Source: Kaistia dalseonensis
Lineage (GTDB): Bacteria > Pseudomonadota > Alphaproteobacteria > Rhizobiales > Kaistiaceae
Direction of reading: 5' to 3'
NCBI RefSeq assembly: GCF_030814715.1
Contig: NZ_JAUSVO010000002.1
Span: 248,001 to 312,000, forward strand
Length of the DNA stretch: 64,000 nt
A program made the translations under genes and the position numbers. The notes beneath the pieces were generated by a model that was not told the origin of the DNA, ran no database searches, and was given only the letters and a program-made list of their open reading frames with translations. Positions 23,553 to 34,257 of the stretch are shown here, piece after piece (position 1 is the first letter of the stretch; every line of letters starts with the position of its first letter).

Positions 23553-26263
23553 GCCGCCTCCCCGACTTTCGCCGCCTCGTCGGGCACCGGCAACAGCACG
23601 GTGAACACCGCGCCGCTGCGATCATTGCGGTTCGACGCCATCACCATTCCACCCATGGCCTCGACGAAGCCACGCGCAATCGAGAGGCCGAGCCCGGTGC
23701 CGGCGCGGACATTGTCGCCCTTTCGCACGCGATAGAACTTGTCGAAGATCCGCTCCATATCGTCTGCGGGCAATCCCGGTCCCTCGTCGATGATCTGCAG
23801 CGTCACGCGGTCGCCGCGCTGCCAGGCTTCGAGCCGGATGGTCGAACCGGCCGGCGTATATTTGGCGGCATTGTCGATCAGGTTGAAGAGCGCCTGCTCG
23901 AACAGCACCGGATCGACCCGCACCATCGGCAATCCCGGCTGCACGCGGACATCGACGCTGTGCCGGGCGAGGATCTTCGCCGCACGCCGCAACACCGTGC
24001 CGACGACCTCACTGACATCGATCAACGTCAGATTGGGTTCGACGGCGCCCGATTCGAGCCGCGTCATGTCGAGCAGATTGGCGATGAAGCGGTTCAGCCG
24101 TTCCGATTCGTCCATGATGGAGCCGATCAGTTCCGCCTTGGTCGGCTCGTCGAGGGCGGCGGAGAGATCGCGCAGCGTGCCGGCGGCGCCCATGATCGAG
24201 GCGAGCGGCGTCTTCAGATCATGCGAGATCGATGTCAGGAGCGCCGAGCGCAGACGGTCGGTCTCGGCCGAGCGCTGGGCGCGGTCGATATCCTCGACAA
24301 GGAAGACACGTTCGATCGCCAGCGCCGCCTGATCGGCGAGCGCATCGAGGAGCCGGCTTTCCTCCGGCGCCAGGATCGGCCCGGCCTTGTCCTCGCTCGA
24401 GATGCCGATGGCGCCGATGGCGCCGCGACCGGTGCGCATCGGCAGGAAAAGCCATTTGGCCCCCGGCAGCGTATCGGCGCCGCGACCGGCCGGCTGGTTG
24501 TTCTCGAACGCCCATTTGGCCGCCGCGACATCGGCCTGGTCGAGCTTGTCCTCCGGCGGATAGCCCGCGCGCACCCCGAACTCGCCATCATGCGAGAGCA
24601 GCAGGACGACGCGCACCTTGAGCATGGCCGCGATCTGGTAGGCTGTCGCCCAGAGCACATCGTCGATCGTGCCGACGCCGGCCAATTTGCGGCTGAAGGA
24701 ATAGAGCTGCTCGGTGGTGCGCGCCCGGCCGCGCGCCGAGATCGCCTGCGCCCGCACCCGCGCGGCGAGGTTGGAAACGATGAAGGTCACCAGTGTGAAG
24801 ATGAAGAGCGCCGCGACATTGGTCGGGTCAGCGATGGTGAAGGTGTAGGTCGGCGGCAGGAAGAAGAAATTGTAGCAGAGCGAAGCGGCCACCATCGCGA
24901 CCAGCGCCGGCCCGAGCCCGAAACGCGAGGCCACGGCGATGATGCCGACGAGGAAGATCAGGTCGACATTCTCGATGCCGACCGAAGGCTGGATCAGCTT
25001 GCTAATCCCCAGTGAGATCGCGACCGCGACGAGCGCGATGGCATAGGGCAGCGGCTTGACCGGTTCGCGCACCGTCGCCGGCCGCCGCCCGGTCGTGGCA
25101 GTGTCGGGCAGCGTCTCGCCGGCGATGACATGGACGCTGATCGAGCCGGCGCGGCGCACCAGCTCGTGCACGACGGAACCATTGATGAGCTCGAACCAGC
25201 GCGAGCGGTCCGTCTTGCCGATGACGATGTGATTGACGTTCTCCGTGCGCGCATAGGCGAGCACTTCATCGGCAATGCGCCGGTCGCCACCGGGGATCGA
25301 GGCGGATTGTCCACCCAGATGCTCGGCGAGCCGCAGCGTCTCGGCGATCCGGTCGCGCTCCGCCTCGGTGAGCTGGAGGCTGCGCCGGGTCTCGATATAG
25401 AGCGCGACGAAGGGCGCGTGCAGCCGATCGGCGAGGCGCTTGGCATAGCGCACCAGCGCCGGCGAGCGCGGATCCTCGCTGACGCAGACCAGAACGCGCT
25501 CACCCGCCGCCCAAGGCCCGGCGATGGCGTGGCTCTGCATGTGCGAGAGCAGTTGCGCATCGACGCGCTGGGCCGTGCGGCGCAGCGCCAGTTCCCGGAG
25601 CGCGGTCAGGTTACCGGCTTGAAAGAAATGCTCGATCGCGCGCTTCGCCGTATGCGCGAGATAGATCTTGCCCTCCTGCAGCCGCTCGATCAGGTCGGCG
25701 GGCGAGAGATCGACCACCTCGATATCGTCGGCGCTGTCGAGCACCGAATCCGGCACGGTCTCGCGCACGCGGATGCGGGTGATCTGCGCCACGACATCGT
25801 TCAGGCTCTCGACATGCTGGATGTTGAGCGTCGTATAGACGTCGATGCCGGCGGCGAGCAGCTCCTCGACATCCATGTAGCGCTTGGGATGCCGGCTTTC
25901 AGGCGCATTGGTGTGGGCGAGTTCGTCGACGAGCACCAGTTCCGGCCGCCGCGCCAGGATCGCATCGAGGTCCATCTCGTCGAGGACCTGGCCCTTGTGG
26001 TCGACCCGGCGGCGCGGAATGATCTCGAAGCCCTCGACCAGGGCTTCCGTCTCCTTGCGGCCATGCGTCTCGACGACGCCGACCACCACATCGGCCCCGG
26101 AGGTGAGCCGTGCCCGGCCGGATTGCAGCATCTCATAGGTCTTGCCGACGCCCGGCGCGGCACCCAGAAAGATCTTCAGCCGGCCGCGCTCCTCGCGCCT
26201 GGCGGCGTCGAGAAGCGCATCCGGCGAAGGTCGCTTGTCGTCCCGGGTCGAGCTGTCGCTCAT
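23549..26263 (-). CDS. kdpD: KdpD potassium sensor histidine kinase
   Basis: The 904-residue protein is full length. The N-terminal KdpD domain has the P-loop-like GAAPGVGKT (34-42) and VDELAHTNAPESRHPKRY. A universal-stress-protein domain (about 250-370), four membrane helices (about 400-500) and a GAF-like region follow. The kinase core carries the phosphoacceptor H681 (SISHDLKTPL), the N box and GLGLSIARG. KdpD senses low potassium or high ionic strength and phosphorylates KdpE. The gene is separated from kdpC by a 220-bp spacer containing a nested palindrome. Confidence 0.96.
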   Translation of the reverse strand: MSDSSTRDDKRPSPDALLDAARREERGRLKIFLGAAPGVGKTYEMLQSGRARLTSGADVVVGVVETHGRKETEALVEGFEIIPRRRVDHKGQVLDEMDLDAILARRPELVLVDELAHTNAPESRHPKRYMDVEELLAAGIDVYTTLNIQHVESLNDVVAQITRIRVRETVPDSVLDSADDIEVVDLSPADLIERLQEGKIYLAHTAKRAIEHFFQAGNLTALRELALRRTAQRVDAQLLSHMQSHAIAGPWAAGERVLVCVSEDPRSPALVRYAKRLADRLHAPFVALYIETRRSLQLTEAERDRIAETLRLAEHLGGQSASIPGGDRRIADEVLAYARTENVNHIVIGKTDRSRWFELINGSVVHELVRRAGSISVHVIAGETLPDTATTGRRPATVREPVKPLPYAIALVAVAISLGISKLIQPSVGIENVDLIFLVGIIAVASRFGLGPALVAMVAASLCYNFFFLPPTYTFTIADPTNVAALFIFTLVTFIVSNLAARVRAQAISARGRARTTEQLYSFSRKLAGVGTIDDVLWATAYQIAAMLKVRVVLLLSHDGEFGVRAGYPPEDKLDQADVAAAKWAFENNQPAGRGADTLPGAKWLFLPMRTGRGAIGAIGISSEDKAGPILAPEESRLLDALADQAALAIERVFLVEDIDRAQRSAETDRLRSALLTSISHDLKTPLASIMGAAGTLRDLSAALDEPTKAELIGSIMDESERLNRFIANLLDMTRLESGAVEPNLTLIDVSEVVGTVLRRAAKILARHSVDVRVQPGLPMVRVDPVLFEQALFNLIDNAAKYTPAGSTIRLEAWQRGDRVTLQIIDEGPGLPADDMERIFDKFYRVRKGDNVRAGTGLGLSIARGFVEAMGGMVMASNRNDRSGAVFTVLLPVPDEAAKVGEAA

Positions 26264-26320
26264 TCCGTGGTGTACCCAATTCTTGCTGTCATAAAAGACG
26301 CGTTGTCCGCTGCAGTATAG

Positions 26321-26422
26321 CCGTCATGGCCGCGCCCCGTCGCGGCCATCCACGACTTGCTGGCGCAGACGGGTCCAGCTGCCGGGAAAGCGTGGATGCC
26401 CGGGACAAGCCCGGGCATGACG
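26321..26422. repeat. Nested palindromic intergenic element between kdpC and kdpD
   Basis: The outer ends CCGTCATGGCC and GGGCATGACGG are inverted copies with one mismatch. Inner GGCCATCCACG and CGTGGATGCC also pair, and CCCGGG arms close a short hairpin at 26399-26415. The whole 102 bp can fold as a cruciform or long RNA hairpin. Elements of this CCGTCATGCCCGGG type are common between genes of Hyphomicrobiales. Confidence 0.7.
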
Positions 26423-26486
26423 GAATTTGAATGCCTTTCTCAAAGCAGTCTCCCACGGCAGAAAGCAAACCGCCTCGCGCAGCCAC

Positions 26487-27092
26487 TCAACCCGCCGCCA
26501 GCTTGTCCAGCGCAAGGTTGAGTTCCAGCACGTTGACGCGCGGCTCGCCGAGAATGCCGAAGAGGCGGCCTTCGACATGCTGGCTGACGAGTGCGGCGAC
26601 GCGATCCTCCGGCAGGTTACGCGCCTTGGCGACGCGCGGCACCTGGAAGGCTGCCGCCTCCGGCGTGATGTGCGGGTCGAGGCCGCTGCCGGTCGTGGTC
26701 ACAAGATCCATCGGGACGGGTGCGTTCGGATTCTCGGCCTTCAGCGTCGCCGCATCGGTTTTGATCCGGTCGATCAGCGCCGGGTTGCTCGGCCCGAGAT
26801 TGGAACCCATCGAGTTCGCCGCATTATAGGGCTGGGCGACCGACTTGGACGGATCAGCCGGGTCTGGGCCGGTCGTCGCCGACGGACGGCCGTGGAAATA
26901 GCCGGGGCTCGCGAAATACTGGCCGATCAACGCGGAGCCGACGATCTTGCCGTCCCTCTCGATCACGCTGCCATTGGCCTGCGCGGGGAAGATCGCCTGC
27001 GAGACCGAGGTCATCGCGAGGGGGTAGAGAAGCCCGGTGATGGCGGTCATGGCGACGATCATCACAAGGGCGGGACGAAGCTGTTTCAACAT
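26487..27092 (-). CDS. kdpC: KdpC potassium-transporting ATPase subunit C
   Basis: The 201-residue protein has one N-terminal membrane helix ([20 protein letters not shown]). A periplasmic domain with the family motifs [23 protein letters not shown] and [13 protein letters not shown] follows. KdpC is the essential accessory subunit of the high-affinity potassium pump. It lies 11 bp downstream of kdpB in the same transcript. Confidence 0.96.
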   Translation of the reverse strand: MLKQLRPALVMIVAMTAITGLLYPLAMTSVSQAIFPAQANGSVIERDGKIVGSALIGQYFASPGYFHGRPSATTGPDPADPSKSVAQPYNAANSMGSNLGPSNPALIDRIKTDAATLKAENPNAPVPMDLVTTTGSGLDPHITPEAAAFQVPRVAKARNLPEDRVAALVSQHVEGRLFGILGEPRVNVLELNLALDKLAAG

Positions 27093-27103
27093 GGTCTTGG
27101 TCC

Positions 27104-29191
<2,088 letters not shown>

Positions 29192-29222
29192 GGGATGATC
29201 CCGTAATGATCCGGTCGGCCGA

Positions 29223-29390
29223 CTAGACGGCGAGAGCCGGAAAGAGCGTGGCGATGAGGTAGAGGAGGCCGGCCGCCACGGAGAGCGTGGCGAGCATCAC
29301 GATGAGGACGTCGGAGGCGCGTGGCGGGTCCGATGTCTCCTGGACCCGGGCATCGACCCGGATCCGCCTCTTCTGCAGATAGAGGTCCAT
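29223..29390 (-). CDS. Small single-span membrane protein between kdpA and kdpB
   Basis: The ORF encodes 55 residues starting at [17 protein letters not shown] sits six bases upstream, inside the end of kdpA, and the ATG begins one base after the kdpA stop; both favour real translation. The N-terminal half is basic and cytoplasmic in character ([10 protein letters not shown]). The C-terminal half forms one hydrophobic helix ([20 protein letters not shown]). It is not KdpF, which is found separately at 31121-31210. I do not recognise a family. It could be an accessory or regulatory peptide of the Kdp pump. It ends 31 bp before kdpB. Confidence 0.65.
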   Translation of the reverse strand: MDLYLQKRRIRVDARVQETSDPPRASDVLIVMLATLSVAAGLLYLIATLFPALAV

Positions 29391-29391
29391 C

Positions 29392-31107
29392 TCAGCCTCC
29401 CGCACCGAAGGTCTGGCCGGAGGCGATCGCGAAATGCTCGACGATCGGGCCGACGGCCAGCGCCGGGAAGAAGGTCAGTCCGCCGACGATGACGATGGCG
29501 CCGACGAGCAGGCCGACGAAGAGCCCGCCATGGGTCGGCAGCGTGCCGGCCGAGCTCGGCACCGTCTTCTTGGCCGCGAGCGATCCGGCAATGGCGATGG
29601 CCGGGACGATCATCAGGAAGCGGCCCATCAGCATGGTGATGCCCAGCGTGATGTTGTACCAGTCGGTATTGCCGGTGAGCCCGCCAAAGGCCGAGCCGTT
29701 ATTGGCTGCCGCCGAGGTATAGGCGTAGAGGATTTCAGAAAATCCATGCGGCCCGGGATTGGCGATCGACGCGACGCTCAACGGCATGACCACCGCGATC
29801 GCCGTGAAGCCGAGCATGCCGAGCGGCAGGACCAGGAGGGCGAGCAGCGCCATCTTGACCTCCTTCGCCTCGATCTTCTTGCCGAGATATTCGGGCGTGC
29901 GCCCGACCATCAGGCCGGCGATGAAGATCGCGATGATGACGAAGAGCAGGATGCCGTAGAAGCCCGCGCCGACGCCGCCGACGATGATCTCGCCGAGTTC
30001 CATGTTGATCAGCGGGATCATGCCGCCGAGCGCCGTGAAGCTGTCATGCATGGCGTTGACCGCACCGCAGGAGGCGGCCGTCGTGATCACCGCGAAGAGC
30101 GCCGACATGGAGATGCCGAAGCGGACTTCCTTGCCTTCCATGTTGCCGCCATCGATGCCGAGCGCATGGACCAGCGGATTGCCGGAGGCTTCGGCCCAGT
30201 AGCAGACGATGACGCCGGCGAGGAAGAGGACGCCCATCGCCGAGAAGATCGCCCAGCCCTGGCGCTGGTCGCCGACCATGCGGCCGAAGACGTTGGTCAG
30301 CGCCGCGCCGATCGCGAAGATCGAGATCATCTGGATCATGTTGGAGAGCGCGGTCGGGTTCTCGAACGGATGCGCCGCATTGGCGTTCATGAAGCCGCCG
30401 CCATTGGTGCCGAGCATCTTGATCGCGATCTGCGAGGCCATCGGGCCGGCCGCGATGGTCTGCCTGGCGCCTTCCAGCGTCGTCGCCTCGATATAGCTGC
30501 CGAGCGTCTGCGGGATGCCCTGCCAGACGAGGAACAGCGTGAAGAGGATCGAGATCGGCAGGAGCAGGTAGAGCGTCGCGCGGGTCAGGTCGACCCAGAA
30601 ATTGCCGATGCCGCGGGCCGAGTGGCGAGCGAAGCCGCGGATCAGCGCGATGGCGAGCGCGATGCCCGTGGCGGCCGAGACGAAGTTCTGGACCGCGAGG
30701 CCGGCCATCTGCACGAGATAGGACATCGTGCTTTCGCCGCCATAGTTCTGCCAGTTCGTATTCGTCACGAAGCTCGCCGCCGTGTTGAAGGCGAGTTGCG
30801 GCGGCACGTTCGACATGCCGATCGGATTATAGGGCAGCGACGCCTGGAAGCGTTGCAGCAGATAGAGGACGACGAAGCCGGCCAGGTTGAAGAGCAGCAT
30901 GGCGCCGACATAGGTCAGCCAGTGCTGATCCTCCCGGTCGCTGGTGCCGGCGAGCTTGTAGAGCCCGGCTTCGACGGGCCTGAGCACGGGCGAGAGAAAG
31001 GTCCGCTCGCCGGAAAAGACGCGCGCCATGTACCAGCCGAGCGGCTTCACGAGCGCGATGACGACCACGCAGAAGAGCGCGATCTGGATCCAACCGTTCA
31101 AGGTCAT
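29392..31107 (-). CDS. kdpA: KdpA potassium-transporting ATPase subunit A
   Basis: The 571-residue polytopic protein is the potassium-selective channel-like subunit of the Kdp pump. The selectivity-filter regions are present, for example [38 protein letters not shown] and [14 protein letters not shown]. It starts 13 bp after kdpF. The stop is followed after one base by the ATG of a small membrane ORF. Confidence 0.97.
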   Translation of the reverse strand: MTLNGWIQIALFCVVVIALVKPLGWYMARVFSGERTFLSPVLRPVEAGLYKLAGTSDREDQHWLTYVGAMLLFNLAGFVVLYLLQRFQASLPYNPIGMSNVPPQLAFNTAASFVTNTNWQNYGGESTMSYLVQMAGLAVQNFVSAATGIALAIALIRGFARHSARGIGNFWVDLTRATLYLLLPISILFTLFLVWQGIPQTLGSYIEATTLEGARQTIAAGPMASQIAIKMLGTNGGGFMNANAAHPFENPTALSNMIQMISIFAIGAALTNVFGRMVGDQRQGWAIFSAMGVLFLAGVIVCYWAEASGNPLVHALGIDGGNMEGKEVRFGISMSALFAVITTAASCGAVNAMHDSFTALGGMIPLINMELGEIIVGGVGAGFYGILLFVIIAIFIAGLMVGRTPEYLGKKIEAKEVKMALLALLVLPLGMLGFTAIAVVMPLSVASIANPGPHGFSEILYAYTSAAANNGSAFGGLTGNTDWYNITLGITMLMGRFLMIVPAIAIAGSLAAKKTVPSSAGTLPTHGGLFVGLLVGAIVIVGGLTFFPALAVGPIVEHFAIASGQTFGAGG

Positions 31108-31120
31108 GATGAAAGGCCTC

Positions 31121-31210
31121 TCAGAACCGCTCGGGGCGGATCAGGGCATAGGTGAGATAGACGAGCAGGATGAGCGTGACGCCGCCGCCGAGCACATAAT
31201 CGAGAAGCAT
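31121..31210 (-). CDS. kdpF: KdpF potassium-transporting ATPase small subunit
   Basis: The 29-residue peptide begins [10 protein letters not shown] and ends [11 protein letters not shown]. This matches the KdpF pattern of one hydrophobic helix ending in YALI-x-x-E-x-F, as in the 29-residue E. coli KdpF. It lies directly upstream of kdpA. KdpF stabilises the Kdp complex in the membrane. It is preceded by a further 27-residue membrane ORF. Confidence 0.88.
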   Translation of the reverse strand: MLLDYVLGGGVTLILLVYLTYALIRPERF

Positions 31211-31220
31211 GGCAGCCTCC

Positions 31221-31304
31221 CTAGAGCCGGTCGCAGACGAGGCTGTACAGAGCGGCGACGGCAAAGAAGCCGAGGCCGATCGCCAGCATGACGATATCGA
31301 GCAT
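31221..31304 (-). CDS. 27-residue membrane peptide upstream of kdpF
   Basis: The ORF runs from MLDIVMLAIGL to SLVCDRL. AGGAG lies seven bases before its ATG and its TAG stop is 10 bp before kdpF. It is one hydrophobic helix with a short polar tail containing CDRL. I recall similar short ORFs with a C-terminal CDRL/ACDRL upstream of kdpF in other Proteobacteria, but cannot verify this here. It would be the first cistron of the kdp transcript and could be a Kdp accessory peptide or a leader. Confidence 0.65.
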   Translation of the reverse strand: MLDIVMLAIGLGFFAVAALYSLVCDRL

Positions 31305-31480
31305 GGGAGCACTCCTGGATCGGGCGGCCGGGACCGGCACGCCGCAACAGACGACGAGCCGGACCCCATGCGGGACCCGGCTTCGGTGCTGAAGATCGTC
31401 AGAAGCGCATAAGGGATCGAGACGGCGGCAAAGCTGGCCGTATTAAAATCTCATAGGGATGAAGAGCTATCGCCTCCCCT

Positions 31481-31592
31481 TCCTTCTCCTCTCCCGCTTG
31501 CGGGGGAGGCCGGGAGGGGGCCCGCCGCATCGGCCGACGGAGCTTGCGCGCCCCCTCTCCCACTCTCCCCCGCTGCGCGGGAGAGAGGGCTG
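31481..31592. repeat. Palindromic intergenic repeat unit A
   Basis: This 112-bp unit contains two internal hairpins: CTCTCCCGC/GGGGGAG near its start and TCTCCCCCGC/GCGGGAGAGA at its end. It is nearly identical to unit B at 31635-31745, differing by a few substitutions and one indel. Such short C/G-rich hairpin units are typical non-coding repeats of Hyphomicrobiales genomes. Confidence 0.8.
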
Positions 31593-31634
31593 GCTGGTGC
31601 CTTTCCCAGTCGTCTATCCCGCCCGGCTCCCTCT

Positions 31635-31745
31635 TCCTTCTCCTCTCCCGCTTGCGAGGGAGGTCGGGAGGGGGCCCGCCGCACCGCCGACGGAGCTTGC
31701 GCGCCCCCTCTCCCACTCTCCCCCGCTACGCGGGAGAGAGGGCTG
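31635..31745. repeat. Palindromic intergenic repeat unit B
   Basis: Direct repeat of unit A (31481-31592), 42 bp downstream of it, with the same paired hairpins. The tandem arrangement suggests local duplication. Confidence 0.8.
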
Positions 31746-31778
31746 ACGGCGCGTATCCGCGGGCCTGAGTTCGGCCGC

Positions 31779-33149
31779 TTACAACGCCTGCAGGAAAGCC
31801 CTGGACGCCTTGGTGTGTTCGAAGATCAGTTCGCCCACGTCGACGCCCTTTGGAGCGCCGTCCTCGACCTGCCAGCCGCCCCGGATCATCACGCGGTCGG
31901 CGCTCTGCGCGGCGCAGTAGACCAGCGCCGCGAGCGGGTCGCCCGCGCCGGAAAAGCGCAGTTCATCGACGGTATAGAAGGCGAGGTCGGCCTGCTTGCC
32001 GACCGCGATCGTGCCGATATCCGTGCGCCCGAGGCAGCGTGCCGAGCCCTCCGTGCCCCAGCGCAGCGCGTCGAGATGGCTGACATCGGCCGGGTCGTAG
32101 GTGAGCCGGTTCAGGAGCATCGCCTGGCGAACCTCGCCCATCGCATTGGAGCAGTCATTCGCCGCCGATGCATCGGCACCGAGGCCGATGGCGCAGCCCG
32201 CCGCCTCGAGCTCATTGGTGCGGCAGCGGCCGGCGCCCAACATCATGCTGGAGGTCGGGCAATGGCAGACGCCGACGCCGTGGCGCCCGAGCTTGGCGAT
32301 CTCGGCATCGTCGAGATGGATCGCATGCGCGAGCCAGAGCCGGTCGTTGATCCAGCCCAGTTCCTCCATCCGGTCGATCGGCCCGCAGCCATAGAGCTCG
32401 AACGAGGCGGGGACCTCCGCCGCGCGCTCGGAAAGATGCGTATGCAGCCGGCAATCGAGCCGCGCCGCCAGGGCGGCCGTTTCGCGCATCAGCGTCTCGC
32501 TGACCGTGAACATCGAATCCGGCGCCAGCGCGACCTGCACCATCGAGCCCTCGGACCGGTCATTGTAGCGGCGGATGACGCGCTCGCTGTCGGTGAGGAT
32601 CGTATCGATCGACTGGACGACGTTTTCCGGCGCCAGCATGCCGTCCTTGACCGAGAGATCGCGCGAGCCGCGCACCAGCGTGAGCCGCATGCCGAGCTTC
32701 TCCGCCTCCTCGGCCTGGATGTCCATCGCATCCTCGAGCCCAACCGCGAACATCGCATGGTGGTCGGCCGCCGTGGTGCAACCCGACAGCAGCAATTCGG
32801 TCAACGCCATGCGGCAGGCGAGGCGGAAATTCTCCGGATTGAGCTTCGCCGCCCAGAGCGGATAGAGCCCTTCGAGCCAGGGCATCAGCGATTTGTTGAT
32901 GCCCTTCGGGTGTGTCCGAGTCAGGTTCGAATAGAAATGATGGTGCGCATTGACGAGGCCTGGCGTCACGACATGGCGCGAGGCATCGAAGATCGCATGC
33001 ACCGGGTGCGCCGGCTCGGCGCCGCCCGGCACCAGCTCCGCGATCCGGCCATCCTCGACCACGATCCCGCCCTCGGCGCCCTCCGCCATCACCGCGAGCG
33101 GCGTCTTGACCCAAAGCCGCTCCGGCGCCGAACCCTGTGCATTCTGCAT
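31779..33149 (-). CDS. Amidohydrolase, probable 8-oxoguanine deaminase
   Basis: The 456-residue metal-dependent deaminase has the metal motif NAHHHFYSN, a further histidine in LHTHLSE, HAIHLDD, and the aspartate of LGADASAAND. These place it in the ATZ/TRZ-type cytosine/guanine deaminase subgroup. The length and the HHHFYSNLTR segment resemble Pseudomonas 8-oxoguanine deaminase (EC 3.5.4.32), which converts 8-oxoguanine to urate. Hydroxyatrazine or guanine-type substrates are possible alternatives. It is transcribed divergently from a creatininase-family gene. Confidence 0.8.
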   Translation of the reverse strand: MQNAQGSAPERLWVKTPLAVMAEGAEGGIVVEDGRIAELVPGGAEPAHPVHAIFDASRHVVTPGLVNAHHHFYSNLTRTHPKGINKSLMPWLEGLYPLWAAKLNPENFRLACRMALTELLLSGCTTAADHHAMFAVGLEDAMDIQAEEAEKLGMRLTLVRGSRDLSVKDGMLAPENVVQSIDTILTDSERVIRRYNDRSEGSMVQVALAPDSMFTVSETLMRETAALAARLDCRLHTHLSERAAEVPASFELYGCGPIDRMEELGWINDRLWLAHAIHLDDAEIAKLGRHGVGVCHCPTSSMMLGAGRCRTNELEAAGCAIGLGADASAANDCSNAMGEVRQAMLLNRLTYDPADVSHLDALRWGTEGSARCLGRTDIGTIAVGKQADLAFYTVDELRFSGAGDPLAALVYCAAQSADRVMIRGGWQVEDGAPKGVDVGELIFEHTKASRAFLQAL

Positions 33150-33298
33150 CGATCATCATCCCGCTAAAGGGTTGCGCGTCACGCAATCAAGATTGAGGCT
33201 GGTGCGTTGCGACCATGGCAACACCCCGGAGAGACTATTGGTGATATCGATCCGCGACAACGCCGATGCTCTCAACGCCGACACTGGAAGGACAAGAC

Positions 33299-34114
33299 AT
33301 GCTGCCCTCGCGCTATTGGTGGGATCTGACGACCGCGGAATTCTCGAAGCTCGACATGTCGAAGGTCGTCGCCCTGCAGCCGGTCGGTGCGATCGAGCAG
33401 CACGGCCCCCATCTTCCCGTGCGCGTCGACGCCGCCATCAATGCGGGCATCGTCCAGCGCGCGATCGACCAGATGCCGGACGATCTGCAGGTGCTGGTGC
33501 TGCCGGCCATGCCGATCGGCAAATCAAACGAACATCTCGCCTTCCCCGGCACCCTCAGCTTCTCCTATGAGACGCTGGCGCGGCTCTGGTTCGAGATCGG
33601 CGAGAGCGTCAACCGCGCCGGCTGCCGCAAGATCGTGTTCTTCAATTCCCATGGCGGCCAGCCGCAGGTGATGGACATCGTCTGCCGCGAACTGCGCGTG
33701 AAGCTCGACATGTTCGCCGTCGCCTCGACCTGGTTCGGCATGACGGATCTGACGGATCTCTTCTCTGAGGCCGAGCACCGCCACGGCATCCATGGCGGCG
33801 AGATCGAGACGAGCCTGATGCTCGACCTCCACCCCGACCTCGTGAAGATGGATCTCGCCGAGAATTTCGTGCCGCTCTCCGTCGCGCTCGAAAAGACCAA
33901 TGAGGTGCTGATCCCCTATGGCAAGGTCGACTATGGCTGGCAGGCGCAGGACGTGCAGCCAACGGGCGCGATGGGCAATGCGAGCGCCGCCGATCCCGCG
34001 CGCGGCAAGATCGCCGTCGATCGCGCCGCCGCCCTCCTCGTCAAGCTGCTGACCGAGGTAGCCGCCTTCCCGCTGTCGCACATCACCCAGAAGACCGCCT
34101 ATTCGGCCGACTGA
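33299..34114 (+). CDS. Creatininase family amidohydrolase
   Basis: The 271-residue protein starts at MLPSRYWWDLT behind AAGGA. It contains the creatininase-family metal motif GAIEQHGPHLPVRVDA, the NSHGGQ motif and HGIHGGEIETS. Members hydrolyse cyclic amides such as creatinine or act on formamide intermediates of cofactor synthesis. The closest function is not clear. The divergent neighbour is a purine-type deaminase, so N-heterocycle breakdown is a reasonable guess. Confidence 0.85.
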   Translation: MLPSRYWWDLTTAEFSKLDMSKVVALQPVGAIEQHGPHLPVRVDAAINAGIVQRAIDQMPDDLQVLVLPAMPIGKSNEHLAFPGTLSFSYETLARLWFEIGESVNRAGCRKIVFFNSHGGQPQVMDIVCRELRVKLDMFAVASTWFGMTDLTDLFSEAEHRHGIHGGEIETSLMLDLHPDLVKMDLAENFVPLSVALEKTNEVLIPYGKVDYGWQAQDVQPTGAMGNASAADPARGKIAVDRAAALLVKLLTEVAAFPLSHITQKTAYSAD

Positions 34115-34257
34115 GGCGCACGGGGAAAAACCGTTTCGCGGCCTATGGTTAACCCGCCCTTAAGCGCCAGCCGGCCAGATTGCCCCTGACATCGGCAGCG
34201 TCCGCCTCTCGCGCGGGCGCGCCGGACCAAAGCGGTCGGGCAGGCAGGGACAGGCAA

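Larger units (their letters stand above)
31305..31778. other. Intergenic region upstream of kdp, repeats only
   Basis: This 474-bp stretch holds the presumed kdp promoter (about 31310-31450, no convincing -35/-10 seen) and two copies of a palindromic repeat (31481-31592 and 31635-31745). No gene is supported; the short open frames there come from repeat sequence. Confidence 0.6.

Noticed and set aside
31481-31745. CRISPR-like array
   Set aside because: Only two long units with internal hairpins and one 42-bp spacer, and no cas genes nearby; it is an intergenic palindromic repeat.
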